Notes under the pieces: model-generated
Told to the model about the DNA's origin: nothing
The model's input: the letters and a program-made list of their open reading frames with translations, nothing else
Database searches by the model: none
Position numbers and translations under genes: made by a program
In this document: positions 10,693 through 21,300 of the stretch, in pieces
Layout of the letters: each line of letters begins with the position of its first letter
How positions within the stretch are numbered: the stretch's first letter is position 1
NCBI RefSeq assembly: GCF_963576615.1
Contig: NC_088708.1
Location: 310,001 to 374,000, forward strand
Source: Watersipora subatra
Taxonomy: Eukaryota; Bryozoa; Gymnolaemata; Cheilostomatida; Watersiporidae
Length of the DNA stretch: 64,000 bases
Direction: 5' to 3'

Positions 10693-12578
10693 AGGAAGAA
10701 CGACAAAAAAGCCCGGAATCCAAAGATCCAGGAGCATCCACAGGAACACAAGGGACAAAAGCCCACCGAGGGCCAGGAGACCTTAAAAGAAATTTCAGGA
10801 TTATTACTGTAGTCATATAAGGTCAAAACAGAAAAAGAAATTTGAAAAAAGTTCCAAGGATACCGAAATTAAGGATGAAAAGATATTGGCCAATCAGCGA
10901 ACAGTGAAAAAGAAACCATGCAGTTATCCAATATACAAACAGAAACTAACGTATTACTCATGGAATACGAGAACTCTAGCAGACGACAGTTCATGTAAAC
11001 AAAAGCCGTGTTTAAATAGAACAACAATACGAGATCTTCCCATTCTATCAAAGGCCAGAACATTGCATAGACGATCAGACCAGAGAGAAAACAGCCTGGA
11101 AAGATTACTGCTCGAATTAAATAATTCAACGATGGAAACCAGAGTGGATAACAAACCAGAAAATCAGAGCTTGGCCGAGATCCTGGGTTTTGAACATGCT
11201 ACTAGAACTCAGGACGTTGTTTTTTATAAAGAAATCAGGAAAATATTGCAGAGTCCTACAGAGACAAACAATTTTGCCGTGATAGAGGGTCCACCTGCTT
11301 TAAAGGCAGTAGGGAAACCCGAATACCCCTCCGGGTGTCATAGCAAAGAAAGAAATGCGCGTAGAAAACAAATCCAGAGAAACGGTCACTTCATTCCCTA
11401 CAATCGAGTCCTGTCGGAACAGTCCTGTTTTAAAGGCAACAGGGATGTCCAAGGAGGTGCATAAACTCGGATCATACGAAAAGACCAGACCGGACCCGGT
11501 CGAGCTGGCTCTAAGGTTAGATCTGAGTGATGACTTCTCAGATGAAGAAGAAGAATTCCCTATTTTACAACCAATAGACAAACTCTCAAAGGAAAACGCT
11601 ATCGGAGAAAACGAGTCGATCAATCACCCGGTTCAAGAGTACCCGGAGACCCCCATATGCAGAGTGGCGACAATTGGCAAAGATAGTCACGTTCTGTCCC
11701 TAGGTAGAAACGCACCTGAAACCCGGAGACAGAATAAAAAGGAAGCTCGAAAACTGCGCGTGTGCCGAGAACACGTAACTATGGAAGGGACAAATAAACT
11801 CAAGTGGCTACGACCAGAAACTCTTACAAAAATAGAAGCCGCAATCGGGACGGACGGCGTCACATGTCAGATTTGTGGACTGGTTTCCAGTAAGCGGAGA
11901 CTAAGAGTACACATAAAGCAACACTACACCCAGTTGTATTGTTCTTGTAGCTACACTAGCATGAGCCGAGACTATGTTTACTGCCATCAGCTGGCTCAAC
12001 GATGCAGAAAATATTCCCAAGAACGTCAGATTTTTGAAGTGGATAAAGAATCTCATACGAATTTCATTAAAACAATTCTACCGACAAACCCAAGCAAGTG
12101 GCTTCCATGCGCCCCTACACGATTAGGTCCCAGAATGTACACACATCAACCGGTCTCAAACAATCATACCACACAAGATGTACAAACCAAAGACAAGATG
12201 ATTAAGAAACGATCACTGCCTGGTGTATTTACTCGTCTGGGCAACTGGCGTATCCCAAAAAAAAAATTACCTATGAGGAAGTAACTTCCACAACAAACTT
12301 CAGAAAATTCTAAAACAATCACGGATGACATGTCACGACAGCCTCTCCGTTATATCACAAAGACACAACCCCACATATGGATCGAGGAATGAGACGGCGT
12401 CATAGAAATCGACAAAAATAGGAAAAACGACGACATAAACTGACCTTCGCCCATAAGTTAGAGGACGAATGCAATCAACTAGAAAGGACAATACAACAAA
12501 AACGTACAGAGATTCGGCGACTATACCGTGAGGATTAAGAAAATTAGTGATCCCACATCTCACTAATGAAAGGGGATG
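10693..12578 (+). mobile_element. Extra 3' coding region between integrase and 3' LTR, with a zinc-finger motif
   Basis: About 1.9 kb lie where simple Ty3/Gypsy elements have only a short untranslated tail. Two long plus-strand open frames, at 10886-11464 and 11355-12284, cover most of it. The second is rich in charged residues, has an acidic patch (DDFSDEEEEF) and contains CQICGLVSSKRRLRVHIKQH, a C2H2-type zinc finger, followed by further Cys/His residues. No signal peptide or transmembrane segment typical of env was seen. The product is unknown. A purine run (GAAAGGGGA) lies just before the 3' LTR and may be the polypurine tract. Confidence 0.55.
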
Positions 12579-13174
12579 AGTAATGAATTGTGGAACTCAA
12601 TAGCCGCCGATCTACCAATAAATACCGCAGCTAAATGAACACATTAACACTTTCATTTTATTATTCCATTTATGTTTGTTCGTGTGTTAATAATAGTATC
12701 TAAATTATATTATAAATTGTACTCATGAAGTTATGCTAACTCTGTATATATTTTGATATTGAACTAACAATATTATTATTGTTGTTTACCCGGAACATGG
12801 ACTATGGCTGACACGGCCTTTTGTTAGCTTTTCCGTGTCCGGGCAAGTTCACCCGGGTTTTGCCCGCAATTGTTAATGTATAAAAGAGGCTCGAACTTTA
12901 TAGCGGGCAGTTGGTTTTTGGACACGATACGATACAATACAACTATTTTATCCGCAACCAGTCTTGATTGTTAAACCGGATTATTATCCGGGAGCAATTT
13001 GATACGACCCAGTATCTATTCTAAGGACACAAAAACCGGACTACAATATATTACAGGGCTGTTGTCCGGACTACGCAACACAACACTCAGTGGCCAACCT
13101 AGTCAATAACAACAGGTACAATGTAGTAACGAACTGAGTACAACTTTAAAGATAGTTGCACGCAATCCATTACA
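12579..13174 (+). mobile_element. 3' LTR, also the left LTR of a second truncated copy
   Basis: Matches the 5' LTR along its full length with about 3 percent substitutions and one 6-bp difference. TATAAAAG is at 12879-12886. The primer-site sequence and a gag start follow directly, so this LTR also serves as the left LTR of the truncated copy to its right. Confidence 0.85.
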
Positions 13175-13929
13175 TCTGGTGGCAGCAGTGGGATAGGATA
13201 ACTCCCACGGACAACCTATTTTATTGATTATTCGTGAGTATGGCAACCCGGAGGACTAGGAGTGCTGAAAGAGCTGGCATAGGTGTAGTAGAAGCAGAAG
13301 TACTTCACAGATTGACCAACGTACTAGAAGAGTTGCGCACAGAGGGTCGGCGCCCGGGACCACCACAATTCAAGGTTCCAGAGTTTGATGGAACAGGAGA
13401 TGTAAAGTATTTTATCCAACAGTTTGAAGATGTAGTCATGGCAAATGAATGGAGACCATTAGCTAGTATACTTCACCTCCGGGAAGTGCTGAAAGATGCA
13501 GCCCGAGAGTGTGGCAAAGCTGGAACAGTGGAAGGGATTTTTGAAAACCTTAGAGCGCGGTTTGGAATGACCGTGAGAGGGGCTCAGGCTCCCCTCAGGC
13601 TCAGTTGTCTGTCTTGAAGCGAAATTTCAAAACCAGTCTTCAACAACATGCTGCATTGGTGGAAAAGCTAGTGACAGTGGCATACCCAGATCTGCTCCCT
13701 GTACACAGGAACATCATGATGCGGGACACTTTCACTAATACATTGGGACACGCAGGGTTGCAGAGACATTTATTAGCGATGCCTACACCCACCCTGGCCG
13801 ATGCAGGACGCGCAGGAAATGAAAAGAATGAAGAGTATATATAATATAAGAATGAAAGTGTTATTGTGTTCATTTAGCTGCGGTATTTATTGGTAGATCG
13901 GCGGCTATTGAGTTACACAGTTCATTACA
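13175..13929 (+). mobile_element. Truncated second copy (gag start) fused to an inverted LTR tip
   Basis: Positions 13177-13823 repeat the leader and first part of gag of the neighbouring element almost base for base. After about 24 bp of unrelated AT-rich sequence, 13848-13929 is the reverse complement of the first 80 or so bases of the LTR. The copy therefore ends in an LTR fragment of opposite orientation. It is a broken fossil; rearrangement or aberrant integration is inferred. Confidence 0.8.
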
Positions 13930-14445
13930 ATAAACCAAAACATAATTTTTCCACGTTATTTTTAAACGCTGTCAATTAGATGAGGAGTTTTGTTCTATCG
14001 ACAGCGGTTATGTAACGAGTGTTGAATGAATTCAAAGGACTTTAAACCATTTGTCCGGTCAACTATTAGCCGACTCGCCAAAACGTAACTTAGCAGCGTT
14101 GACAGTAGAGCATCGACATAAAAACTCGGAACAATACACGAGATTAGCATCGAAGGCCTTCTGAAGGCTTTTTTAGTACGCACTCCATTTAGCTTTTTCA
14201 CACTGCTTAACCACAATAAGTTTAAATTTGCAACAATTAAAAAACAGCCAAAGTCTTTCATTGACAAAAATAGTGAAATATAGACGATAAATACAGTCTA
14301 ACGAGTTTAACTATTGTGTACCTAAAGTTGTCTTCTCCGGCTAATTAATAACTTCGCCAACAAAAAAGTATACATAAACGTGTTTATGGTCATGCGTTGA
14401 AGACGACGCTTTTTTTCAAGCTTTGTTGCCGTTTACTGGCTAGCT
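13930..14445. other. Upstream region of the UQCC4-like gene, nothing firm seen
   Basis: AT-rich sequence without a recognisable frame or repeat. It must hold the promoter and 5' UTR of the plus-strand gene that starts at 14446, but no clear TATA or initiator was identified. Confidence 0.4.
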
Positions 14446-15103
14446 ATGCAGAAGCTCATCCGGCATTTAGGCTGCTTGCTACCAGCCTTTCGAAGTGAAT
14501 GTAGATGTGTTGCTCCAAGGTAAATATTATATATGATGGACCTAGCTACTTTTTCAAGTTTGAGATGCTTTTAAAGAAATGATGTATCTTACGTTATGAA
14601 ATAGTGCATTAGTATACTGTAAAATGCTTTGTTCACAGTGGCTGCTAGTTTCGCTACTTTGTAGGCTGAAGTTTAACACTATAGCTGTGTGTCATCAGTC
14701 TACCTTAAGGGATGAGCCAGTCAGATTCAGTGGGAGTGGAGCTGATAGAGAATCTTACGAAACGTTCAGGCAAGATCCGCCTCCACCCTCGTATCAAAAA
14801 AACATTGTTCGGCTGAGTCTTGCTGCTTTTCTTCTATACTTTTTGTTTTTGAGAGAAGAAAATGACATTGACGACTATTTATCAGCGCATGTTTTTAACA
14901 TCATTGATCCATACGCCGAGCTTCAACGATTGGAAGCCCGCTTAGTTGATGAAAAGGCTAAAGGCATGAACACATCCAGAACTAAGGCTCAAATATTGGA
15001 AATGTCTGCCCTCATACAAGAAAGGAATGAATATGGAATTCTTCAAGCTTCGTTGAACCGTGCCAAGGCCGAAAAAATGGCGAAAGAAGCAAGGGCAAAA
15101 TGA
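14446..15103 (+). CDS. UQCC4: UQCC4/CCSMST1-like mitochondrial assembly factor, two exons, 170 aa
   Basis: Exon 1 is 14446-14519 (donor GTAAAT); exon 2 is 14665-15103 (acceptor TTTGTAG). The phase is kept and the join gives 170 residues. Residues 1-40 are basic and free of acids up to the Glu at 18, fitting a mitochondrial targeting peptide. DEPVRFSGSGA (41-51) and a membrane segment at about 73-87 followed by LREENDIDDYL (87-97) match the conserved core of the CCSMST1/UQCC4 family, which helps assemble cytochrome bc1 complex III in the inner membrane. The C-terminal half is a charged helix, longer than in mammals as I recall them. Family identity rests on the core motif. Starting at the ATG at 14624 instead would lose the targeting peptide. 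Confidence 0.7.
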
Positions 15104-15183
15104 GTTCTTAAATAGAAAGCTCTATCCTGAATCAGAGTGCCAGAGTTGGGTGAAGTCACGTGTGTTTTTGACTTTTTTGCAAG

Positions 15184-15189
15184 TTTATT
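15184..15189 (-). terminator. Possible polyadenylation signal for the minus-strand claudin-like gene
   Basis: TTTATT on the plus strand reads AATAAA on the minus strand, about 205 bp beyond the stop codon of the gene at 15395-24119. If used, the two converging transcripts overlap in their 3' UTRs. Confidence 0.35.
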
Positions 15190-15353
15190 GATGATTTCCA
15201 TCAGTTGTTAACATTTATAACAGTTAGAGGTTATTTAGTGGCTATTTGACAGTGTAAAAATTAAGCAAATAATCTAAAGCCATACAAAATAATCTTGTAT
15301 CCCAATGTTGAAATATGTTGATACACACATGTATTGTATGAATACAATAAGTG

Positions 15354-15359
15354 AATAAA
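15354..15359 (+). terminator. Polyadenylation signal AATAAA for the UQCC4-like gene
   Basis: AATAAA about 250 bp after the stop codon, in a plausible 3' UTR. It lies only 36 bp from the stop codon of the converging minus-strand gene. Confidence 0.5.
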
Positions 15360-15394
15360 CGTCAAGCACACAATTCTCTCATTCCCTGAACATT

Positions 15395-18300
15395 TTACTG
15401 CCAGTTCCAACCTCCTTCTTCATAATTGTATTGTGGTCGACTCTCGACCAGTCCATTTGCCGATCCTTTGTAATATGGGTCAAAGTGTCGGCCTTGAAAA
15501 TGGTCGTGGTATGCGCCATCAGTAATCATGTGGACTGGTTGAGTTTCTTGGATTGTGACTGGCTGCTTTGCCTCCATGTACTCGTAGGCTAGGTTTCGCT
15601 GACCATGACCTAGTAAATCATACTTTTGTAGTTATTGTACGCTGATATTGCTGTTGATTAAAGATTTAAAAAGAAAGTGATTTATAACGATGTTTGAACG
15701 AAAACTGGACCAACGGAATTTCATTATGAACTTTTTGTTCGAAGGAACAGAACAAAAGAAACTGTACACTTGTCTACAAACTATGATTTGTCAATTAAGA
15801 TATGCCAAAAACTGTTTCAGTAAATTTAAAATGGCTCTGCGCTTAAACTGCCGATTAAAATGTCTTTGATAAGAAGAGCACGTACTGGTGTTTTGTCAAG
15901 CCTTGAAAAGCTCAATCAATATATCAGCGATACATGCATATATGTACATATTTATAGCTTGTACACTCTGGAATGGTCTTGGACAAGTCTTTTGAAGGCG
16001 GTGGTACAGGTTTCCTAACATGGATAGGCTTTGTCTTCTGGGCCACTATGCACTCCACTGATAAGTCCAAATGAACTCAGGAAGGTATATGGTGGCCTGG
16101 CGGACAATGGCTAGTCATAATATCAAGACACCTATGTATGTGTATATAGGTGTACGTAGGTGTATATATAATATAAATATGTTTATATACATACTGTTCA
16201 ACTGCCCCAAGTTTTAATCTTGTCAACATACACACGTTGAAGTGCTTAATGGAACTACAGTAGTAGTGCGCGTAAATCATTAGAAAGAAAAGATTTTACG
16301 CAGCACTAATAATGTAATGAGTGGGCATACTAAAATCCTTGACATGAAGCTTTTTGTGTAAACATGAGTAGCATGAACTGATACATCTCGTTAGTGCTGT
16401 CATACGTTCTATGACATTGTATGCATGGCACCATAGGCTAATAAAAACATCCTTGTGTCTCACCTCATGTGTCAGAGAGTAGGCACTTACTTCGTGTTGA
16501 ATTTAAAGTGTTGAAATCGAAATACTCCTTTTCATTTTTCTTCGGCTCGCAGCAAGTACCAGACATAAAGAGGCACAGGGCGCTGATCACTTCAAAAAAA
16601 ACGGCAAGCCAAGACAAGGCATATGACCAAGAGTAGCGTCTCAATGTGGCATTCTGCAAAGCCTACAAAAAACACCATTATCAAAATCAACTCGTTCCAT
16701 CAGGGGATTTGGTAGTCCTCCAGCCTGAAAGTGTCAGAAGAAACAACTTAAAAGTAAATGTTTTCAAGCAGTTCCATTCTTGCGAGGCAACAATTGCACA
16801 TTTTCTCCTAACATTTAGGGACCCCAAGTCATGGCATCTACACAAAAATAAACTATAGGGTTATCATCAGGCGGTAAAGGCATGTGAATTTTATTCTCAA
16901 TATCTATGATGCTTTTTAAGTTTAAATTTATGAAAGCGCCTCAGTGAACAAAAGATCGTGCTGCAGATATCCAAGATGGCATTAACACCGTTTAATTTCA
17001 TTGCTTTATTTTATAAAAATGGAGCGTGAGCTGCTAATACTGTTCTACTATTGAAAGCCAAGCTAAAAGGCAAGGATAAAATTTCTTTACAAAAAATCAG
17101 TTATTGTAAACATCTGCAGAGACTTTTTGGTGTCATTCGCCATTCTTACAACTTTAAGTGGGCTTTGAATCTTTCTAGTAGGTCGCTGCCAAGAGAGCAT
17201 TACAATCTACAGAGCTGAATCGCAAAGAGGTTTAACAGTCAAAATAATTAATTAAAACTTTCCCTCTGATTACGCAGTTCAATCTAATTTCTTCAGCAAC
17301 TCATAATTGCACTTTTGTCCCCACAAGGTTACAAAACTTCAAGAACTATGGCTTTAGTTTTGGAAACAAATCCTAGAAATGTATTTGCGTTTCCAACTCA
17401 TGTTTGGCATATTTCCTTGCGCATGTCTCCTTGTATTAGCAACCAATCCAGTTTTGTTTATGGCGGCAAATAGAAATAGCTTTACATATTTTTTAAATAT
17501 GTCGGTAGAGAACTGCATTGTACTCACGATTTTCTCATGTAGTTAGGAGATTTTGAGAGTAACTCTGAATTACGGGAGAAGCAAACACAGACTGTCAGCA
17601 ACTATTTATGTATGTGCTGTACTTGGCTTCGGATACAAGATAACCTAGGATTTGCTAAGGTTGGCTTCCATGCCTGTGATTTAGGGTCTTTGAGTAGCCC
17701 ATGCAACTGCTTATTTCATTGTCTTTTGAAAAAATGACCACCAGTCTGATCAACCTGCCAGCAGAATATGCTTTTTCTTTAGCCTGTCTAACCACCTGTT
17801 TAATTGCCAGTGTTATTGTTGAGATAGATTAGGTCCTGTTTGAGTTGACTAGATTATGCCGATTGATTACTCACATTTGGTTGAGAAATTGTAAAATAGA
17901 AGGCGTAAGGTGCTTCGGCATTGCTTGAGATACCTATTTTCTGTGTCTCCATATATTCTGCGCCATGGTAGAAAGCCATACCCAGTGCATTGCAGAAGGC
18001 TGCAACAAAAGAGCTCAATGTTTTAAAATGGGTTTATCTGAATTTTTGGGTTACACGCGCACACCACACACGCGCACACCACACATGCACACACACGCAC
18101 ACCACACATGCGCACACCACACACGCGCACACATGCGCACACCACACACTCGCACACCACACACGCGCACACCACATGCGCACGCACACCATACACGCGC
18201 ACACCACACACGCCCACACCACACACGCGCACACCACACACATATTTGTGGTCACCAAGCTGACACAAACCGGCGCAAAATATGAGAATTCCAGCCCATT

Positions 18301-21300
18301 TGGTACTTAGACTCCATTTCTTTGATGTGTCTTCTTGCAGCAAGATGCTGTAGCAGAATATCCCAAAGCCGATGACGCAGAGTAACAAAGCAAGGCAGAA
18401 AACAACAATCATAGCAACCTGTAACTCTGCAAGAAAAATAAAAGACGCACTTGATAGAATATGTTAATTGAAAATCAGACAGTGACAAGGTGAAGCGGTA
18501 ATGCAAAGGCAGTCCGAGACAAAGTAGTATGTTCTGTTACAAACAGTCGATTGTATCGACTAGGGGCACACGAAGGTAAATCATGCAGAGAAGATAGGAT
18601 ACATGAGGAGATATAGCACATTTGCGGAGATCAGCGCGTAGCTTTACAGCGTATAAGTCAAATAAATGGACATACATAAACAACTAAATATAAAAACAAG
18701 CTAGGTGTGCTTAGAGAATATCTATTTTCAGGTGCATGTTAAAGGAAGGCATGTGGGAAGTGAACCTGCTCTGGTTCTATACAAGGCTTCATAAGGGACA
18801 TTTCTGCTCAGCAGCAACTCGTTCCTTAGGCATTCTTTATTCTCGTCTGCCAGAGGATTAGCTCTCACATCTACAAGAAAAGTAAATATGTTCGCCAGAA
18901 CATCAACAACCTGCACTTCATGTCATTTAAAGGTTTACTTGCAACAAAATTCACATTACAGTTATTTGGTATCAAAAGATTCACCATGTCTTACTCTGTT
19001 GTGTTGTAGGTGCCAAATATGTGGAAATGTGATTAATAGCTTTTGAAAACTCAAAAACAAACAGTTAATCGCAGCCTTCTCAAAAACGCCGTAGATTGGA
19101 ATCTCTTTATTTCGACGACGACGTACTCAAATATTGCGGTTATTGTTTTTGATCACGTGAAATAAAAGGCTCAATATAAAACGTCTTTTGGCGCTAGTTT
19201 ATGACAACCGCTTGGGGTTCCACCGAAAAGCCCGTATCGAATATAAATGCTCGCTGCGTTACAGTTTTGTTTCGGCTTGGTCTAATCATCTAGTCGTAAT
19301 CTGATCATGTGACCTATACTTCCTGCCGATAGCGCGAACAATTTCTGCAGCATATGTCGACTATCATAGGTGACCAACAAGCTCCTCATGTTTATCAGAT
19401 GATGATATGCACTCCTTCGGGCTGAGGGTAAAAAACTAAAACTTTTACGATAGGTTTTGAGATATCAGTTCTCCAGGTGACAGCATTACAATGATGATGA
19501 AAAACACGCGTAAGGACAATAGACATGGTTTTATTGAATGCGTGAAGTATATTTGTGAAAATATTTCGACAAATGAGGTTGCATGAAAGTGTAAACAGAA
19601 GCCATCGTGTTCATCGAGCCGTTTTGGAAAGGGATTCCAATCTATGGCGTTTGTGATGACCGCGATTAACTGTTCATATTTTAGCTTTTAAGAGCTTGTA
19701 ATCGCAACCCCACATATTTTGTGCATACAACGCAACAGAGTAAGACAAGGTGAATCTTTTGATACCAAATAACTGTAATGTGAATTTTGCTGCAAGTCAA
19801 CCTTTAAGTAAGTTATATTAAAATGCTTTTTGGTTTGCCTCATATATTCATGAGGTATACTTTCACATAAACTTCGGCAAGCACCATTTGCAAAAGACAG
19901 AACCTAGCGAGCAGCAGCGTTGCTATTTCATGTGTTGAATTTCAAAATGCTTGCAACATTAAAAGAAGGACTAGCGTGACAGTGTGAAAGGGTTCAGCCA
20001 AGAAATCTCACCTAATAAATGCTATCAGACCCTTTTCACCTTGGCTATAAAATTTAAGTTTGGTCTGATAATTGACACATCTGGTAGGTTGCCTGTCATT
20101 GGAATACAAAGAGTGTAATAAAGACATTGAACTGTGTCGTGTTTGTTGCTAAGGCGTAGGTTGAACCAAAGAGCAACATGCATAGTACCGTATTGTCTGT
20201 CCATCATAAGATGAAGATAGCCACACCCCTTCTTACACTAGCCACACCCCTTTCTAAACTGCTCAGCTGTTTTACTTTTGTAAAATTTTAATTATCTAAT
20301 AATTTATAATCTCCATAGCCCCGCCACTCTCCATAGCCCCGTCACTCTCCATAGCCCCGTCACTCTCCATAGCCCCGTCACTCTCCATAGCCCCGTCACT
20401 CTCTATAACCCCGTCACTCTCTATAACCCCGTCACTCTCCATAACCCCGTCACTCTCCATAACCCCGTCACTTTCCATAACCCCGTCGCTCTCCATAACC
20501 CCGTCACTCTCCATAGCCCCGTCACTCTCCATAACCCCGTCACTCTCCATAACCCCATCACTTTCCATAACCCCGTCACTCTCCGTAACCCCATCACTCT
20601 CCATAGCCCCGTCACTCTCCATAGCTCCGTCACTCTCCATAGCCCCGTCACTCTCCATAGCCCCGTCACTCTCCATAACCCCATCACTCTCCATAACCCT
20701 GTCACTCTCTATAGCCCCGTCACTCTCTATAACCCCATCACTCTCTATAACCCCGTCACTCTCTATAACCCCGTCACTCTCCATAACCCCGTCACTCTCC
20801 ATAACCCCATCACTTTCCATAACCCCGTCACTCTCCATAACCCCATCACTCTCCATAGCCCCGTCACTCTCCATAGCCCCGTCACTCTCTATAGCCCCGT
20901 CACTCTCTATAATCCCGTCATTCTCCATAACCCCATCACTCTCTATAACCCCGTCACTCTCCATAGCCCCGTCACTCTCCATAACCCCGTCACTCTCCAT
21001 AGCCCCGTCACTCTCCATACCCCCGTCACTCTCCATAGCCCCGTCACTCTCCATAGCCCCGTCACTCTCTATAACCCCGTCACTCTCCATAACCCCGTCA
21101 CTCTCCATAACCCCGTCACTCTCCATAGCCCCGTCATTCTCCATAACCCCGTCACTCTCTATATCCCCGTCACTCTCTATAACCCCATCACTCTCTATAA
21201 CCCCGTCACTCTCTATAGCCCCGTCACTCTCCATAGCCCCATCACTCTCCATAGCCCCGTCACTCTCAAGCTTTATAATATGTCACTCTACATTAAACTC

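Larger units (their letters stand above)
4971..13174 (+). mobile_element. Ty3/Gypsy LTR retrotransposon, nearly full length, with an extra 3' coding region
   Basis: Two similar direct LTRs (4971-5560 and 12579-13174) enclose a primer-binding-site-like TGG start at 5563, gag, protease, reverse transcriptase, RNase H and integrase in the order of Ty3/Gypsy, a further coding region after integrase, and a purine run next to the 3' LTR. By eye the LTRs differ at roughly 3 percent of positions, which suggests a fairly recent insertion. The copy is broken, with a handful of breaks across its frames, so it is treated as a fossil. The integrase ends in a GPY/F-like module (FVGPYRVV) and no chromodomain was seen. 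Confidence 0.9.

Noticed and set aside
14624-14664. ATG at 14624 as the start of the UQCC4-like protein
   Set aside because: It lies in the intron side of a good acceptor at 14664; exon 1 at 14446-14519 gives a better phase-matched mitochondrial leader.
18023-18310. His/Thr-rich and Cys/Val-rich proteins on both strands
   Set aside because: CAC simple repeat inside an intron; only the part at 18271-18426 on the minus strand is a real exon.
20296-21252. 318-codon frame of MESDGA repeats as a protein gene
   Set aside because: It is the 18-bp minisatellite read in one frame; other frames are also open and no start context, unique domain or splice support exists.
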